Position numbers and translations under genes: made by a program. A stretch of 64,000 nt of DNA from Bradyrhizobium genosp. L (GTDB lineage Bacteria; Pseudomonadota; Alphaproteobacteria; Rhizobiales; Xanthobacteraceae): positions 1,860,001 to 1,924,000 of the forward strand of contig NZ_CP061378.1 of NCBI RefSeq assembly GCF_015624485.1. The letters are read 5' to 3'. The notes under the pieces were generated by a model. The model was not told the origin of the DNA. It did not search any database and saw only the letters and a list, made by a program, of their open reading frames with translations. This document shows positions 37,233-46,853 of this stretch, in pieces (within the stretch, counting starts at the first letter, position 1; each line of letters opens with the position of its first letter).

Positions 37233-37415
37233 ACCGCGTTGTTTGGCAACCGTCGCAAAACCGAAGTCGCAGCCCCACACACCCCGCCGGGCAGCGTTGC
37301 GCGGCGGATTGCTTGGCAAGGCAAACTCCCTTTGTCATAACAGGACGAACAACAACGTTGCGCGTGCGGGCCCGTTTCGGAATCCGCCGGCAGCCGAAAG
37401 AGCCGGGAGGATGCC

Positions 37416-38342
37416 ATGGCCAACACCAAAGTTCTCGCCACCGATCTCGAATTCCCCGAAGGTCCGGTCGTGCTGCCCGACGGCTCGGTCGTGCTGGTCG
37501 AGATCCGCGGCCAGCGGCTGACGCGGGTTTATCCCGACGGACGCAAGGAGATCGTCGCGAAGGTCCCGGGCGGCCCGAACGGCGCGGCGCTCGGTCCCGA
37601 CGGAAAAATCTACATCTGCAACAATGGCGGCTTCTCCTGGATTCCGACCGGCAAGATGATCATGCCGGGGCCGCAGCCGGGCGATTACCTCGGCGGCTCG
37701 ATCCAGCGCGTCGACCTGCAATCCGGCAAGGTCGAGACCGTGGTGACGAAATGCGGTGAGCATGAATTGCGCGGGCCGAACGACCTGGTGTTCGACAAGC
37801 ACGGCGGGCTGTGGTTCTCCGATCTCGGCAAGCGCCGCGCCCGCGACATGGATGTCGGCGCGTTCTATTATCTGAAGCCCGGCATGAGCGAGATCGTGGA
37901 AGCCGTGCACGGTATCCTGCCGGCCAACGGCATCGGCCTGTCGCCGGACGAGAAGACCGTCTACATCGCGGAGACGCCGACCGCGCGGCTGTGGGCCTAT
38001 GAGGTCTCCGAGCCCGGCACCATCAAGCCGCGCGACGTGATCTATCGCGGCGAGCGTGGCAAGCCGATCGCGGGCCTCGGCGGCTACCAGATGTTCGATT
38101 CGCTCGCGGTCGAAGCATCAGGCAATGTCTGCGTCGCGACCCTGATCTCCGGCTGCATCTCGGTGATCGCGCCCGACGGCACGCTGGTGGAGCAGGTGCC
38201 GACCGGCGACCGCGTCACCACCAACATCGCCTTCGGCGGCCCCGAGCTGAAGACCGCCTACATCACGCTCTCGGGCAAGGGCGAGCTGGTCGCGATGGAC
38301 TGGCCGCGGCCGGGGTTGCCGCTCAACTTCCTCAACAAATGA
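37416..38342 (+). CDS. SMP-30/gluconolactonase family protein
   Basis: 308 residues. Six-bladed propeller lactonase fold: ATDLEFPEGPVVLPDGSVVL provides the metal-binding Glu, GPNGAALGPDGKIYICNNGG and GPNDLVFDKHGGLWFSDLGK the Asn and Asp ligands, and NGIGLSPDEKTVYIAETPTA the later Asp. The family opens sugar or other lactones. GGGAGG lies 6 bases before the ATG. It may act with the oxidoreductases downstream, but the genes are separated by a repeat. Confidence 0.9.
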   Translation: MANTKVLATDLEFPEGPVVLPDGSVVLVEIRGQRLTRVYPDGRKEIVAKVPGGPNGAALGPDGKIYICNNGGFSWIPTGKMIMPGPQPGDYLGGSIQRVDLQSGKVETVVTKCGEHELRGPNDLVFDKHGGLWFSDLGKRRARDMDVGAFYYLKPGMSEIVEAVHGILPANGIGLSPDEKTVYIAETPTARLWAYEVSEPGTIKPRDVIYRGERGKPIAGLGGYQMFDSLAVEASGNVCVATLISGCISVIAPDGTLVEQVPTGDRVTTNIAFGGPELKTAYITLSGKGELVAMDWPRPGLPLNFLNK

Positions 38343-38360
38343 CGATCGCGCGAACGCTAT

Positions 38361-38441
38361 CGTCATTCCGGGGCATCGCGCAGCGATGAACCCGGAATCT
38401 CGAGATTCCGGGTCTGGTGCTTCGCACCATCCCGGAATGAC
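38361..38441. repeat. Palindromic intergenic element, family B copy 4 (short)
   Basis: CGTCATTCCGGGGCATCGCG ... CATCCCGGAATGACAACG with inner CCGGAATCTCGAGATTCCGG, an 80-base form of family B with a much shorter centre. Lies between the lactonase stop and GNAT start. Confidence 0.8.
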
Positions 38442-38459
38442 AACGGATGGAGAAGCGTA

Positions 38460-39056
38460 ATGCCCTGGCTCGAACCGGTCACCCTGCGCGGCGAACATGC
38501 GCGGCTCGAACCGCTGTCGCACGACCACCTTGCCGGCCTGACCGAGGCCGTGAAGGACGGTGAGCTGTCAAATCTCTGGTACACGGCGATCCCGAAGCCG
38601 GAGAACATGGCCAAGGAGATCGACCGCCGGCTCGGCCTGCAAGCCGCGGGCTCGATGCTGCCATTCACGGTGTTCGACACCGCGGGCAAGATCTCCGGCA
38701 TGAGCACCTATATGAATGTCGACGCGTCGAATCGCCGCGTCGAGATCGGCTCGACCTGGTACGCCAAGCGGGTGCAGCGCAGCGCGGTCAACACGCAGTG
38801 CAAACTGCTGCTGCTCACCCATGCGTTCGAGAAACTCGACTGCATCGCGGTCGAGTTCCGTACCCATTTCTTCAATCACGCGAGCCGCCGCGGCATCGAG
38901 CGTCTTGGTGCGAAGCAGGACGGCATTCTGCGCAGCCACCAGATCGCGCCGAACGGCACGTTGCGCGACACCGTGGTTTACAGCATCATCGCCAGCGAGT
39001 GGCCGACGGTGAAGGCACATCTCAATTATCAACTCAACGATAAGCCGCGCTCGTAG
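38460..39056 (+). CDS. GNAT-family N-acetyltransferase (RimJ-like)
   Basis: 198 residues. N-terminal VTLRGEHARLEPLSHDHLAG and the later RVEIGSTWYAKRVQRSAVNT, LLLLTHAFEKLDCIAVEFRT and NHASRRGIERLGAKQDGILR match the RimJ/RimL-like acetyltransferase domain with its acetyl-CoA region. ATG at 38460 follows GGAGAAGCGTA. It ends 32 bases before the GMC oxidoreductase on the same strand, so they may be co-transcribed. Acceptor unknown. Confidence 0.9.
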   Translation: MPWLEPVTLRGEHARLEPLSHDHLAGLTEAVKDGELSNLWYTAIPKPENMAKEIDRRLGLQAAGSMLPFTVFDTAGKISGMSTYMNVDASNRRVEIGSTWYAKRVQRSAVNTQCKLLLLTHAFEKLDCIAVEFRTHFFNHASRRGIERLGAKQDGILRSHQIAPNGTLRDTVVYSIIASEWPTVKAHLNYQLNDKPRS

Positions 39057-39088
39057 CGCGCCAGAAGCGGGACGCAAGAAGCCGGACA

Positions 39089-40732
39089 ATGGAAACCTTC
39101 GATTATGTGATCATCGGCGCAGGCTCCGCCGGGAGCGTGCTGACCAATCGGTTGAGTGAAGACGCCGGCACCAAGGTGTGCGTGCTGGAGGCGGGGCCGA
39201 GCGACTGGCACCCCTACATCCATCTGCCGGCCGGCTTCATCAAGACCTTCCACATGAAGAGCGTGAACTGGGCCTATCAGCAGGAGGTGGGTCCTTACAC
39301 CGGCGGGCGCAGCATCTACGCGCCGCGCGGCAAGACGCTCGGCGGCTCGTCCTCGATCAACGGCCACATCTACAACCGCGGCCAGCGCCAGGATTTCGAC
39401 ACCTGGGCGCAGCTCGGCAATCGCGGCTGGGGCTATCCCGACGTGCTGCCGTACTTCCGGCGGATGGAGAAGCGGATCGGCGAGGGCGACGACACCTATC
39501 GCGGCCGCGACGGCAATCTCACCGTCACCACGATGGACTGGCAGGACCCGCTCTGCGAGGCCTTCATGGCGGGCGCGGTCTCGCTAGGCATTCCGCGCAA
39601 CCCCGATTACAACGGCCAGATCCAGGAGGGCGTGTCGTACTGCCAGCGCACCATCCTGAACGGCCGGCGTGTCAGCGCGGCGACCGCCTTCCTGCATCCT
39701 GCGCGCAAGCGCGGCAATGTCGACGTGCGCACCCATGCGCATGTCACCGGCATCGTCTTCGAGGGCAAGCGTGCGGTCGGCGTGCGCTACAATCGCGGCG
39801 GCAAGCATGGCGATCCCTTGGAGATCCGCGCCACCAAGGAGGTCATCCTCTCCGGCGGCGCCTACAACTCGCCGCAGCTGCTGCAGCTCTCCGGCGTCGG
39901 CGCGCCCGACCTGTTGCAGTCGCACGGCATCGAGGTGCGCCACGCGCTGCCGGGTGTCGGCGAAGGCCTGCAGGATCACTACGCGCCGCGCTCGGTGGCG
40001 CGGGTCAAGAACATCAGGACCATCAACGAGCTTCGCCGCGGCATGAGCCTGTGGGTCGAGGCGCTGAAATGGGCGACGTCGCGGCGCGGCCTGCTCTCGC
40101 TGTCGCCGACCATGGTCTACTGCTTCTGGCATTCCGGCGAGACCACCGAAAGTTCGGACCTGCAGCTGACCTTCACGCCGGCGAGCTACAAGGAGGGCGT
40201 GCAGGGCCAGCTCGAAGACGAGCCCGGCATGACAGTGGCGTCATGGCAGCAGCGGCCGGAGAGCCGCGGTTATGTCCGCATCCGCTCGGCCGATCCATTC
40301 CAGCCGCCGATCATCCAGACCAACTACCTCGCCGAAGAGATCGACCGCCGCGTCGTCGTCGCCGGCATGAAGCTGGCGCGGCGGCTGCTCGCCTCCGAGC
40401 CGCTCAGCCCGTACTTCGCCTATGAGGATTTTCCGGGCCCGAAGGTGCAGAGCGACGACGAGTTGCTGGCGGCTGCGACCCAGCGCGGCACGACGACCTT
40501 CCATCCCGGCTGCACCTGCCGGATGGGCCCGGCTGATGCGCCCTGGGCCGTGGTCGACGACCAGCTTCGGGTCCATGGCATGGAAGGCCTGCGCGTCATC
40601 GACGCCTCGATCATGCCGCGCATGATCTCGGCGAACCTCAATGCGTCCACGCTGATGATCGCCGACAAGGCCTCCGACATCATCCGCGGCAAGACGCCGG
40701 AGGCCGCGGCGAAACTGCCGGAGTATGCGTGA
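39089..40732 (+). CDS. GMC-family FAD oxidoreductase (choline dehydrogenase-like)
   Basis: 547 residues. FAD motif YVIIGAGSAGSVLTNRLSED at the N-terminus, GMC signature RGKTLGGSSSINGHIYNRGQ near residue 85, second signature GGAYNSPQLLQLSGVGAPDL, and C-terminal active-site His in TTFHPGCTCRMG with the later NLNASTLMIADKASD. The family oxidises alcohols such as choline or polyols. Follows the GNAT gene closely. Substrate unknown; no betaine genes are adjacent. Confidence 0.94.
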   Translation: METFDYVIIGAGSAGSVLTNRLSEDAGTKVCVLEAGPSDWHPYIHLPAGFIKTFHMKSVNWAYQQEVGPYTGGRSIYAPRGKTLGGSSSINGHIYNRGQRQDFDTWAQLGNRGWGYPDVLPYFRRMEKRIGEGDDTYRGRDGNLTVTTMDWQDPLCEAFMAGAVSLGIPRNPDYNGQIQEGVSYCQRTILNGRRVSAATAFLHPARKRGNVDVRTHAHVTGIVFEGKRAVGVRYNRGGKHGDPLEIRATKEVILSGGAYNSPQLLQLSGVGAPDLLQSHGIEVRHALPGVGEGLQDHYAPRSVARVKNIRTINELRRGMSLWVEALKWATSRRGLLSLSPTMVYCFWHSGETTESSDLQLTFTPASYKEGVQGQLEDEPGMTVASWQQRPESRGYVRIRSADPFQPPIIQTNYLAEEIDRRVVVAGMKLARRLLASEPLSPYFAYEDFPGPKVQSDDELLAAATQRGTTTFHPGCTCRMGPADAPWAVVDDQLRVHGMEGLRVIDASIMPRMISANLNASTLMIADKASDIIRGKTPEAAAKLPEYA

Positions 40733-40781
40733 GGTTTGATGTATGTAGCGCTGCTTCTCAATCAACGTGCTCGATCTACCA

Positions 40782-40885
40782 CCGTCATCCTGAGGTGCGA
40801 GCGGAGCGAGCCTCGAAGGGTGCGCGGCCCGGCTGGTGGCCGTCGATCCTTCGAGGCTCGCTCCGCTCGCACCTCAGGATGACGG
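40782..40885. repeat. Palindromic intergenic element, family E copy 2 (perfect)
   Basis: Perfect 38-base inverted repeat: 40782-40819 (starting CCGTCATCCTGAGGTGCGAG) and 40848-40885, with a 28-base spacer. Lies between the convergent GMC oxidoreductase and Baeyer-Villiger monooxygenase genes, 49 bases after the former's stop. Confidence 0.92.
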
Positions 40886-40921
40886 GGTCGGCATAAAGAT
40901 GACGGAATAAGGCAGGGAGAC

Positions 40922-42424
40922 TTAGCCGTAAACGAACGCCTTGTCCTCGAGATCGATCGTCGGGAATTCGTCCTTCTCGGCCCAGTAGTCCTGGTTGTGC
41001 TGCCATTCCGGCTTGTCGCCGCGCTTCGGCAACAAATGCATGCCGCGCATCATGTAGCCGGGGTTGAAATTCTCCGGATCGATCCACGGCAGCAGCGGCA
41101 TGTTGTGGTCTTCCGCCCGCAGCGCCGGTGTCACCTTGTGCGCGCCGGTTTCCTTCATGTGCTTGAGCATGCGGCAGACGAAGTCGGCGACGAGATCGAC
41201 GCGCAGCGTCCAGCTGGCGCGGAAATAGCCGAACACCCAGACCAGGTTCGGCACGCCGGTGAACATCATGCCGCGATAGGTCACGGTGTCCTTGAAATCG
41301 AGCGGCTTGCCGTCGATCGCAAAGTCGATGCCGCCGTTGGCGGAGAGATGGAAGCCGGTCGCGGTGATGATGATGTCGGCCTCGAGCGCCTTGCCGGACT
41401 TGAGCAGGATGCCGGTCTCGGTGAAGCGCTCGATCTCGTCGGTCACGACCGACGCCTTGCCGCCCTTGATGGCCTGGAACAGGTCGGCGTCCGGAACGAA
41501 GGCGATGCGCTGCCGCCACGGCCGGTAGCTCGGCGTGAAATGGGTCGCGATATCGTAGTCCTTGCCGAGCACGGCCTCGACCGCCGCCAGCAGATCCTTC
41601 TTGGCGCCCTCGGGATCGGCAAACGTCCGCCTGGTGAAGGCGTCCTGCTCGAACAGGATCTTGCGCCTGGTGATCTCGTGGATCCAGGCCTCGTCGACCT
41701 GCAGCCGGCGCAACTCCTCGGCGATCTCGATCGCGTTGCGGCCGGTGCGGAAATAGGTCGGCGAGCGCTGCAGCATGGTGACATGGCCGACATCCTTGGC
41801 CATCGCCGGGATCAGAGTCGCAGCCGTCGCCCCGGAGCCGATCACGACCACGCGCTTGCCCTTGTAGTCGAGATCGTCCGGCCAGGTCTGCGGATGCACG
41901 ACTGTGCCCTTGAACTTCGCCATGTCGGGCCATTGTGGCGTGTAGCCGGCGTCGTGGCGGTAGTAGCCCTGGCACATCCAGAAGAAATTGGCGGTGAAGC
42001 GCAGATGCTCGCCGGTGTCGATGCGCGTGGCATCGATGGTCCAGAGATTGGTCTCGTTCGACCATTCGGCCGCGGTGATGGTATGGCGATAGCGGATATG
42101 ACGCGCGAGGTCGTTCTCCTCGATTACCTCGCCCATGTATTTCAGGATCTCGGCCGCGCTTGCGATCGGCGCGCTGGTCCACGGCTTGAAGCGATAGCCG
42201 AAGGTGTGCAGGTCGCTGTCGGAGCGGATGCCGGGATAGCGATGCGTCGACCAGGTGCCGCCGAAGGTTTTCTGCGTCTCCAGCGCGACGAACGTCGTGC
42301 CGGGGCATTGCGTGGTGAGGTGGTACGCAGCACCGACGCCGGAAATGCCGGCGCCCGCGATCAGGACGTCGAAATGCTCGGTCGTGACGGGCTCGGCGGC
42401 CCGGATCTGGGTCTGGACGTTCAT
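40922..42424 (-). CDS. Baeyer-Villiger flavin monooxygenase
   Basis: 500 residues. FAD motif LIAGAGISGVGAAYHL, the BVMO fingerprint FKGTVVHPQTWP (FxGxxxHxxxWP) and the NADPH motif VVVIGSGATAATLIPAM follow in the standard order. KTFGGTWSTHRYPGIRSDSD is also typical. The enzyme should insert oxygen next to a ketone using FAD and NADPH. Upstream of moxR on the minus strand is a 93-base gap. The ketone substrate is unknown. Confidence 0.93.
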   Translation of the reverse strand: MNVQTQIRAAEPVTTEHFDVLIAGAGISGVGAAYHLTTQCPGTTFVALETQKTFGGTWSTHRYPGIRSDSDLHTFGYRFKPWTSAPIASAAEILKYMGEVIEENDLARHIRYRHTITAAEWSNETNLWTIDATRIDTGEHLRFTANFFWMCQGYYRHDAGYTPQWPDMAKFKGTVVHPQTWPDDLDYKGKRVVVIGSGATAATLIPAMAKDVGHVTMLQRSPTYFRTGRNAIEIAEELRRLQVDEAWIHEITRRKILFEQDAFTRRTFADPEGAKKDLLAAVEAVLGKDYDIATHFTPSYRPWRQRIAFVPDADLFQAIKGGKASVVTDEIERFTETGILLKSGKALEADIIITATGFHLSANGGIDFAIDGKPLDFKDTVTYRGMMFTGVPNLVWVFGYFRASWTLRVDLVADFVCRMLKHMKETGAHKVTPALRAEDHNMPLLPWIDPENFNPGYMMRGMHLLPKRGDKPEWQHNQDYWAEKDEFPTIDLEDKAFVYG

Positions 42425-42517
42425 CTTCCCTGGTCTTCTTGTTTGTTGGAGCGTTGTTGGTTGAAGTGCGGAAACGAAACGCCAAAGCGATGGCCCCGGC
42501 GTTCGCCGATCCCGGAA

Positions 42518-43360
42518 CTAGACTTCGCGGCGGCTGAGGAACGCCAGCCGCTCGAACAGGTGAACGTCCTGCTCGTTCTTGAGCAGCGCGCCGTGCAGCG
42601 GCGGGATCAGCTTGCGCGGATCGCGCTCCCTGAGCATCTCGGGCGTGATGTCCTCGTTGAGCAGCAGCTTGAGCCAGTCGAGCAGCTCGGAGGTCGAGGG
42701 CTTCTTCTTCAAGCCCGGCACCTCGCGCACCTCGAAGAAGATGCGCAGCGCCTCTTCCACCAGCCGCTTCTTGATGTTGGGGAAGTGCACGTCGACGATC
42801 CGGCCCATCGTGTCGGCATCGGGGAACTTGATGTAGTGGAAGAAGCAGCGGCGCAGGAACGCGTCCGGCAGCTCCTTTTCGTTGTTCGAGGTGATCATCA
42901 CGATCGGGCGCAGCTTGGCCTTGATGGTCTCGCCGGTCTCGTAGACGTGGAACTCCATCCGATCGAGCTCGAGCAGGAGGTCGTTGGGGAATTCGATGTC
43001 GGCCTTGTCGATCTCATCGATCAGCAGCACGGGACGCTTCGGGTGGGTGAAGGCCTCCCACAGCTTGCCGCGCTTGATGTAGTTCTTGATGTCGGAGACG
43101 CGCGCATCGCCGAGCTGGCTGTCGCGCAGCCGCGACACCGCGTCGTATTCATAGAGGCCCTGCTGCGCCTTGGTGGTGGATTTGATGTGCCAGGTCAACA
43201 GCGGCGCATCGATTGCCTTCGCGACTTCCTCGGCCAGCACCGTCTTGCCGGTGCCGGGCTCGCCCTTCACCAACAGCGGGCGCTCGAGCACGATGGCGGC
43301 ATTGACGGCGACCTTGAGGTCATCGGTGGCGACGTAATCCTTGGTACCCGTGAACTTCAT
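42518..43360 (-). CDS. MoxR-family AAA ATPase
   Basis: 280 residues. Walker A GEPGTGKTVLAEEVAKA near residue 36, Walker B LLIDEIDKADIEFPNDLLLE, sensor 1 PIVMITSNNEKELPDAFLRR and Arg finger RRC region. MoxR ATPases act as chaperones with VWA partners in assembly of cofactor-bearing enzymes. The likely partner VWA protein is at 45625 on the opposite strand, with a diguanylate cyclase between. Starts at ATG 43360. Confidence 0.92.
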   Translation of the reverse strand: MKFTGTKDYVATDDLKVAVNAAIVLERPLLVKGEPGTGKTVLAEEVAKAIDAPLLTWHIKSTTKAQQGLYEYDAVSRLRDSQLGDARVSDIKNYIKRGKLWEAFTHPKRPVLLIDEIDKADIEFPNDLLLELDRMEFHVYETGETIKAKLRPIVMITSNNEKELPDAFLRRCFFHYIKFPDADTMGRIVDVHFPNIKKRLVEEALRIFFEVREVPGLKKKPSTSELLDWLKLLLNEDITPEMLRERDPRKLIPPLHGALLKNEQDVHLFERLAFLSRREV

Positions 43361-43543
43361 CTATCTGTTTGCCTCGGTTCGTTCGCGCGACGCTCGAGCG
43401 TCCACACGAAACGACCGCCCTCGCAGCGGTCGCGTGTCCTGTCCAATGTCTTGTCATATTCAATTCTAGTTGAAAAAGCCGGGCGGTCTAGCGCGGATTC
43501 CGCACCGCAGCGGTGCCCGGGCCAGCGGCGCGCGCATAGTATG

Positions 43544-45484
43544 TCAGGCGTACTGTTTCCGCCCTGCGGAATGATTGTCACCCGCAAGCGAGGATGCGAG
43601 CACGGTGCGGTCGCGTCCCGAATTCTTGGCTTCGTAAAGCGCGAGGTCGGCCAGGCGGAGCAGTTCACTCTCACCGGTGATCGCAGCCGAGCGGCTGCCG
43701 ACCCCGAGGCTGATCGAGACCCGTCCGCGCGCCGCCACGAGGTTCGGGATCGTCAGCGATCGCACCGTCAGGCGGATTGCCTCGGCCACCTTGAGCGCGT
43801 CCTGCTCGCCGACGCCGGGCAGGATGATCGCGAATTCCTCGCCGCCGTAACGCGCGGCGAGCGCAGTGGTGTTGTCGGTGGCATCGGCAATCACGCGCGC
43901 CACGCGCCGCAGGCACTCATCGCCGGCCTGATGGCCCTGGCTGTCGTTGAAACCCTTGAAGTGGTCGATGTCGACCATGATGAGGGAGATCTGCTCGCGA
44001 TCACGAAACTCCCGCGGCAACGCAACATCGAAGCTCCGGCGATTGGCGAGCCCGGTCAGCCCATCGGTCGTCGCAAGGTCGGACAGGCGCGCGTTCAATG
44101 CGCTCAGTTCATCCTCCATGCTGCGGCGTTGCGTCACGTCGCGCAGCACGCCGACGACCTCGATCGCCCGGTGATCGTTGGCCGCACCGGCAAGCTTGAG
44201 GTTGATCTCGACCCAGACCTCGGAGCCGTCGGCGCGCTGGGTCTTGAATTCGACGGTTCGCGTCGTCTTCCAGTCCGTCAGATCCGCGGTCGCCTTGGTG
44301 ACATCGGCGAGGCTGTCGGGGTGCACGAATGCGAAGCAGGATTGGCCGATCAGATCGGCCGGCTTGCGGCCCAGGATGGCCTCGACCGACTGCGAGACGA
44401 AGACGAATTTGCCGGCGCGATCGAGCCGGATCACGACATCGGCGACGTTGTCGGCAAGCAGGCGGTAGCTTGCCTCGCGCTCGCGCAGAACGGCCTCGAT
44501 CCTGGCGCGGCGGCGGAACTGGGTCGACAGCAGCAGCGCCAGCATCGTCACCATTCCCATCACGATGATGGCGGCCATGGCGTCGTAGCGCAGGGTCTCG
44601 TGCCAGGCCGCAAGCACATCCTCCTCGGGCAGCGCGACGGTCACCACCAGCGGATAGAGCGAGGCGCGTTCGTAGCCGAGATACTTGCTGTAGCCGTCGA
44701 ACGGGGAGACGGTCTTGGCGTAGCCGCTTTGGGCATCGCCGATCTTCGCCTTGAAGGCTGTCGAGGGATTGTTGTTCCATTTTCCCTCGGGCCAGTGTGC
44801 GAGCACGGTGCCGTCGGTGCGAAGCAGCGAAATTCCGGCATGCGGGCCGAATTTGAAGGCCTGGTAGAAACTGTCGAAATACGCCTCGTCGATCGCCGCA
44901 AGCATGACGCCGCCAAAGCTTCCGTCCTGGCTGGTGATGCGCCGCGACAGGATGATCGTGTCGCGTCCGGTTAACCGCGAGTGCAGGGGATCGCTGATGT
45001 GAAGCGACGGATCGGGCGAGTCGCGATGGGCGATGAAATAGGCGCGGTCGCCATTGTTGTGATGCGGGCTCTGGTCGAGGGAGGAATAGATCCAGTTGCC
45101 CTCGCTGTTCAGGACGCCCATCTCGCGGATCTGCGGCAGCGTCGCGACCGTGTTGCGCAAATAGAGATTGAACCGATCCTCCCGCGGCCGCTGATACTTC
45201 AGGAGGTCGACCATGCCGCTCATGGCGACATCGGCAGCCTGGATCGAATGCGATGCGTGCTCGGCCAGCGAATGGGTGAGATTGCGGATGTCGCGTTCGC
45301 CCTGCGCGAGCGCCATCGACCGGGCATCGAGCGCCTTCCATACGACAAGGCCCAGCACGCACGCCGTCATGACCGCCGCCACGGCAGTGATGATCGCCGC
45401 CGACGAGAATGGGCTCGGCAGTTTGGGGGAGGCGAGCGGCAAGTTGGTCGGGTCCACTGGCGTTTTGTTACCTCCAGTGATCAA
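43544..45484 (-). CDS. Cache-PAS-GGDEF diguanylate cyclase
   Basis: 646 residues. Two membrane segments (AAIITAVAAVMTACVLGLVV near 35 and AAIIVMGMVTMLALLLSTQF near 305) enclose a periplasmic Cache sensor of ~250 residues. A PAS domain follows (YRLLADNVADVVIRLDRAGK ... GRKPADLIGQSC) and then the GGDEF domain with active motif RYGGEEFAIILPG and DGLTGLANRRSFD. No EAL domain, so it should make cyclic di-GMP in response to a periplasmic ligand. An I-site RxxD motif is not obvious from my reading. It separates the MoxR and VWA genes. Confidence 0.92.
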   Translation of the reverse strand: MITGGNKTPVDPTNLPLASPKLPSPFSSAAIITAVAAVMTACVLGLVVWKALDARSMALAQGERDIRNLTHSLAEHASHSIQAADVAMSGMVDLLKYQRPREDRFNLYLRNTVATLPQIREMGVLNSEGNWIYSSLDQSPHHNNGDRAYFIAHRDSPDPSLHISDPLHSRLTGRDTIILSRRITSQDGSFGGVMLAAIDEAYFDSFYQAFKFGPHAGISLLRTDGTVLAHWPEGKWNNNPSTAFKAKIGDAQSGYAKTVSPFDGYSKYLGYERASLYPLVVTVALPEEDVLAAWHETLRYDAMAAIIVMGMVTMLALLLSTQFRRRARIEAVLREREASYRLLADNVADVVIRLDRAGKFVFVSQSVEAILGRKPADLIGQSCFAFVHPDSLADVTKATADLTDWKTTRTVEFKTQRADGSEVWVEINLKLAGAANDHRAIEVVGVLRDVTQRRSMEDELSALNARLSDLATTDGLTGLANRRSFDVALPREFRDREQISLIMVDIDHFKGFNDSQGHQAGDECLRRVARVIADATDNTTALAARYGGEEFAIILPGVGEQDALKVAEAIRLTVRSLTIPNLVAARGRVSISLGVGSRSAAITGESELLRLADLALYEAKNSGRDRTVLASSLAGDNHSAGRKQYA

Positions 45485-45624
45485 CGTCCCATCTTAACGT
45501 CACGTTTCGGGGCCGGGAGCCGAAGGTGGCCGGGGTGGTTAAGTGAAAGTGAATGGCTGGTCCGCAGGTCCGGCCTGGGGAGGGGCCCTTGACGCGACCT
45601 GCCGGGCGGGCGATCTAGGTAACC

Positions 45625-46800
45625 ATGTTCCTGCAGTTCTTCACATCGCTGCGCGACGCCCAGGTCCCCGTCACCTTGCGGGAATATCTGACGTTGATGG
45701 AAGCGCTTGACGCTGACCTCGCCGATCAGACGGTCGAGAATTTCTACTATCTGTCGCGCGCAGCGCTGGTGAAGGACGAGCGCAACCTCGACAAGTTCGA
45801 CCGCGTATTCGGCTCGGTGTTCAAGGGGCTCGAGAGCCTGCTCGATGCCATGGACAAGGCCGAGATCCCCGAGGAGTGGCTGAAGAAGCTCGCGGAGAAA
45901 TATCTCACCGAGGACGAGAAGAAGCAGATCGAGGCGATGGGCTGGGACAAGCTCATGGAGACCTTGAAGAAGCGCCTCGAGGAGCAGAAGGGCCGTCACC
46001 AGGGCGGCAGCAAATGGATCGGCACGGCAGGCACCTCGCCCTTTGGTGCCCATGGCTACAATCCCGAAGGCGTCCGGATCGGGCAGGAGAAGAACCGCAA
46101 CAATCGCGCCGTGAAGGTGTGGGACAAGCGCGAGTTCAGGGATCTCGACGGCAATGTCGAGCTCGGCATCCGCAACATCAAGGTGGCGCTGCGGCGCTTG
46201 CGCAAGTTCGCCCGCACCGGCGCACCGGACGAGCTCGATCTCGACACCACGATCAAGGAGACCGCCAACCACGGCTATCTCGACGTGCATATGCGGCCGG
46301 AGCGGCGCAACGCGGTCAAGGTGCTGGTGTTCTTCGATATCGGCGGCTCGATGGATTCGCATATCGAGCAGGTCGAGGAATTGTTCTCGGCGGCAAAAAG
46401 CGAATTCAAGCACATGGAGTATTTCTACTTCCACAACTGCCTCTATGAGGGCGTCTGGAAGCAGAACAAGCGGCGCTTCACCGACCGCACGCCGACCTGG
46501 GACGTGCTGCACAAATACCCGCACGACTACAAGGTGGTGTTCGTCGGCGACGCCTCGATGTCGCCGTACGAGATCATGGTGCCGGGCGGCTCGGTCGAGC
46601 ATGTCAACGAGGAGGCCGGCTCGGTCTGGCTCGACCGCATCACCCGCACCTATCCGCATGCGGTGTGGCTCAATCCGGTGGCGCAGAAGCACTGGGACTA
46701 TTCGGAATCCACCACCATCATCCGCCGCCTGTTCTCCGAGCGCATGTATCCGATCACGATCGAGGGTCTGGAAAACGCGATGAGGGAGCTGGTGCGGTAA
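45625..46800 (+). CDS. CoxE-like VWA-domain protein
   Basis: 391 residues. N-terminal helical region LRDAQVPVTLREYLTLMEAL is typical of CoxE-type proteins. The VWA domain near 235 has KVLVFFDIGGSMDSHIEQVE, where the MIDAS reads DIGGSMD rather than the standard DxSxS, then VVFVGDASMSPYEI with a second acidic site. The family partners MoxR ATPases. The moxR gene is 2.3 kb away on the other strand. Function in this organism unknown. Confidence 0.9.
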   Translation: MFLQFFTSLRDAQVPVTLREYLTLMEALDADLADQTVENFYYLSRAALVKDERNLDKFDRVFGSVFKGLESLLDAMDKAEIPEEWLKKLAEKYLTEDEKKQIEAMGWDKLMETLKKRLEEQKGRHQGGSKWIGTAGTSPFGAHGYNPEGVRIGQEKNRNNRAVKVWDKREFRDLDGNVELGIRNIKVALRRLRKFARTGAPDELDLDTTIKETANHGYLDVHMRPERRNAVKVLVFFDIGGSMDSHIEQVEELFSAAKSEFKHMEYFYFHNCLYEGVWKQNKRRFTDRTPTWDVLHKYPHDYKVVFVGDASMSPYEIMVPGGSVEHVNEEAGSVWLDRITRTYPHAVWLNPVAQKHWDYSESTTIIRRLFSERMYPITIEGLENAMRELVR

Positions 46801-46853
46801 GCGCACACGCGTCGCGCGCCGGCGGCGCGCCAACAACATCCAGGGAGAGCCCC

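Noticed and set aside
36846..37340. Reading frame across the structured element
   Set aside because: Composition and hairpins indicate a non-coding element; the frame has no family features and crosses a family D repeat.
40997..44974. A 1325-residue plus-strand reading frame
   Set aside because: It spans the Baeyer-Villiger monooxygenase, moxR and the GGDEF gene in antisense, each with solid motifs.
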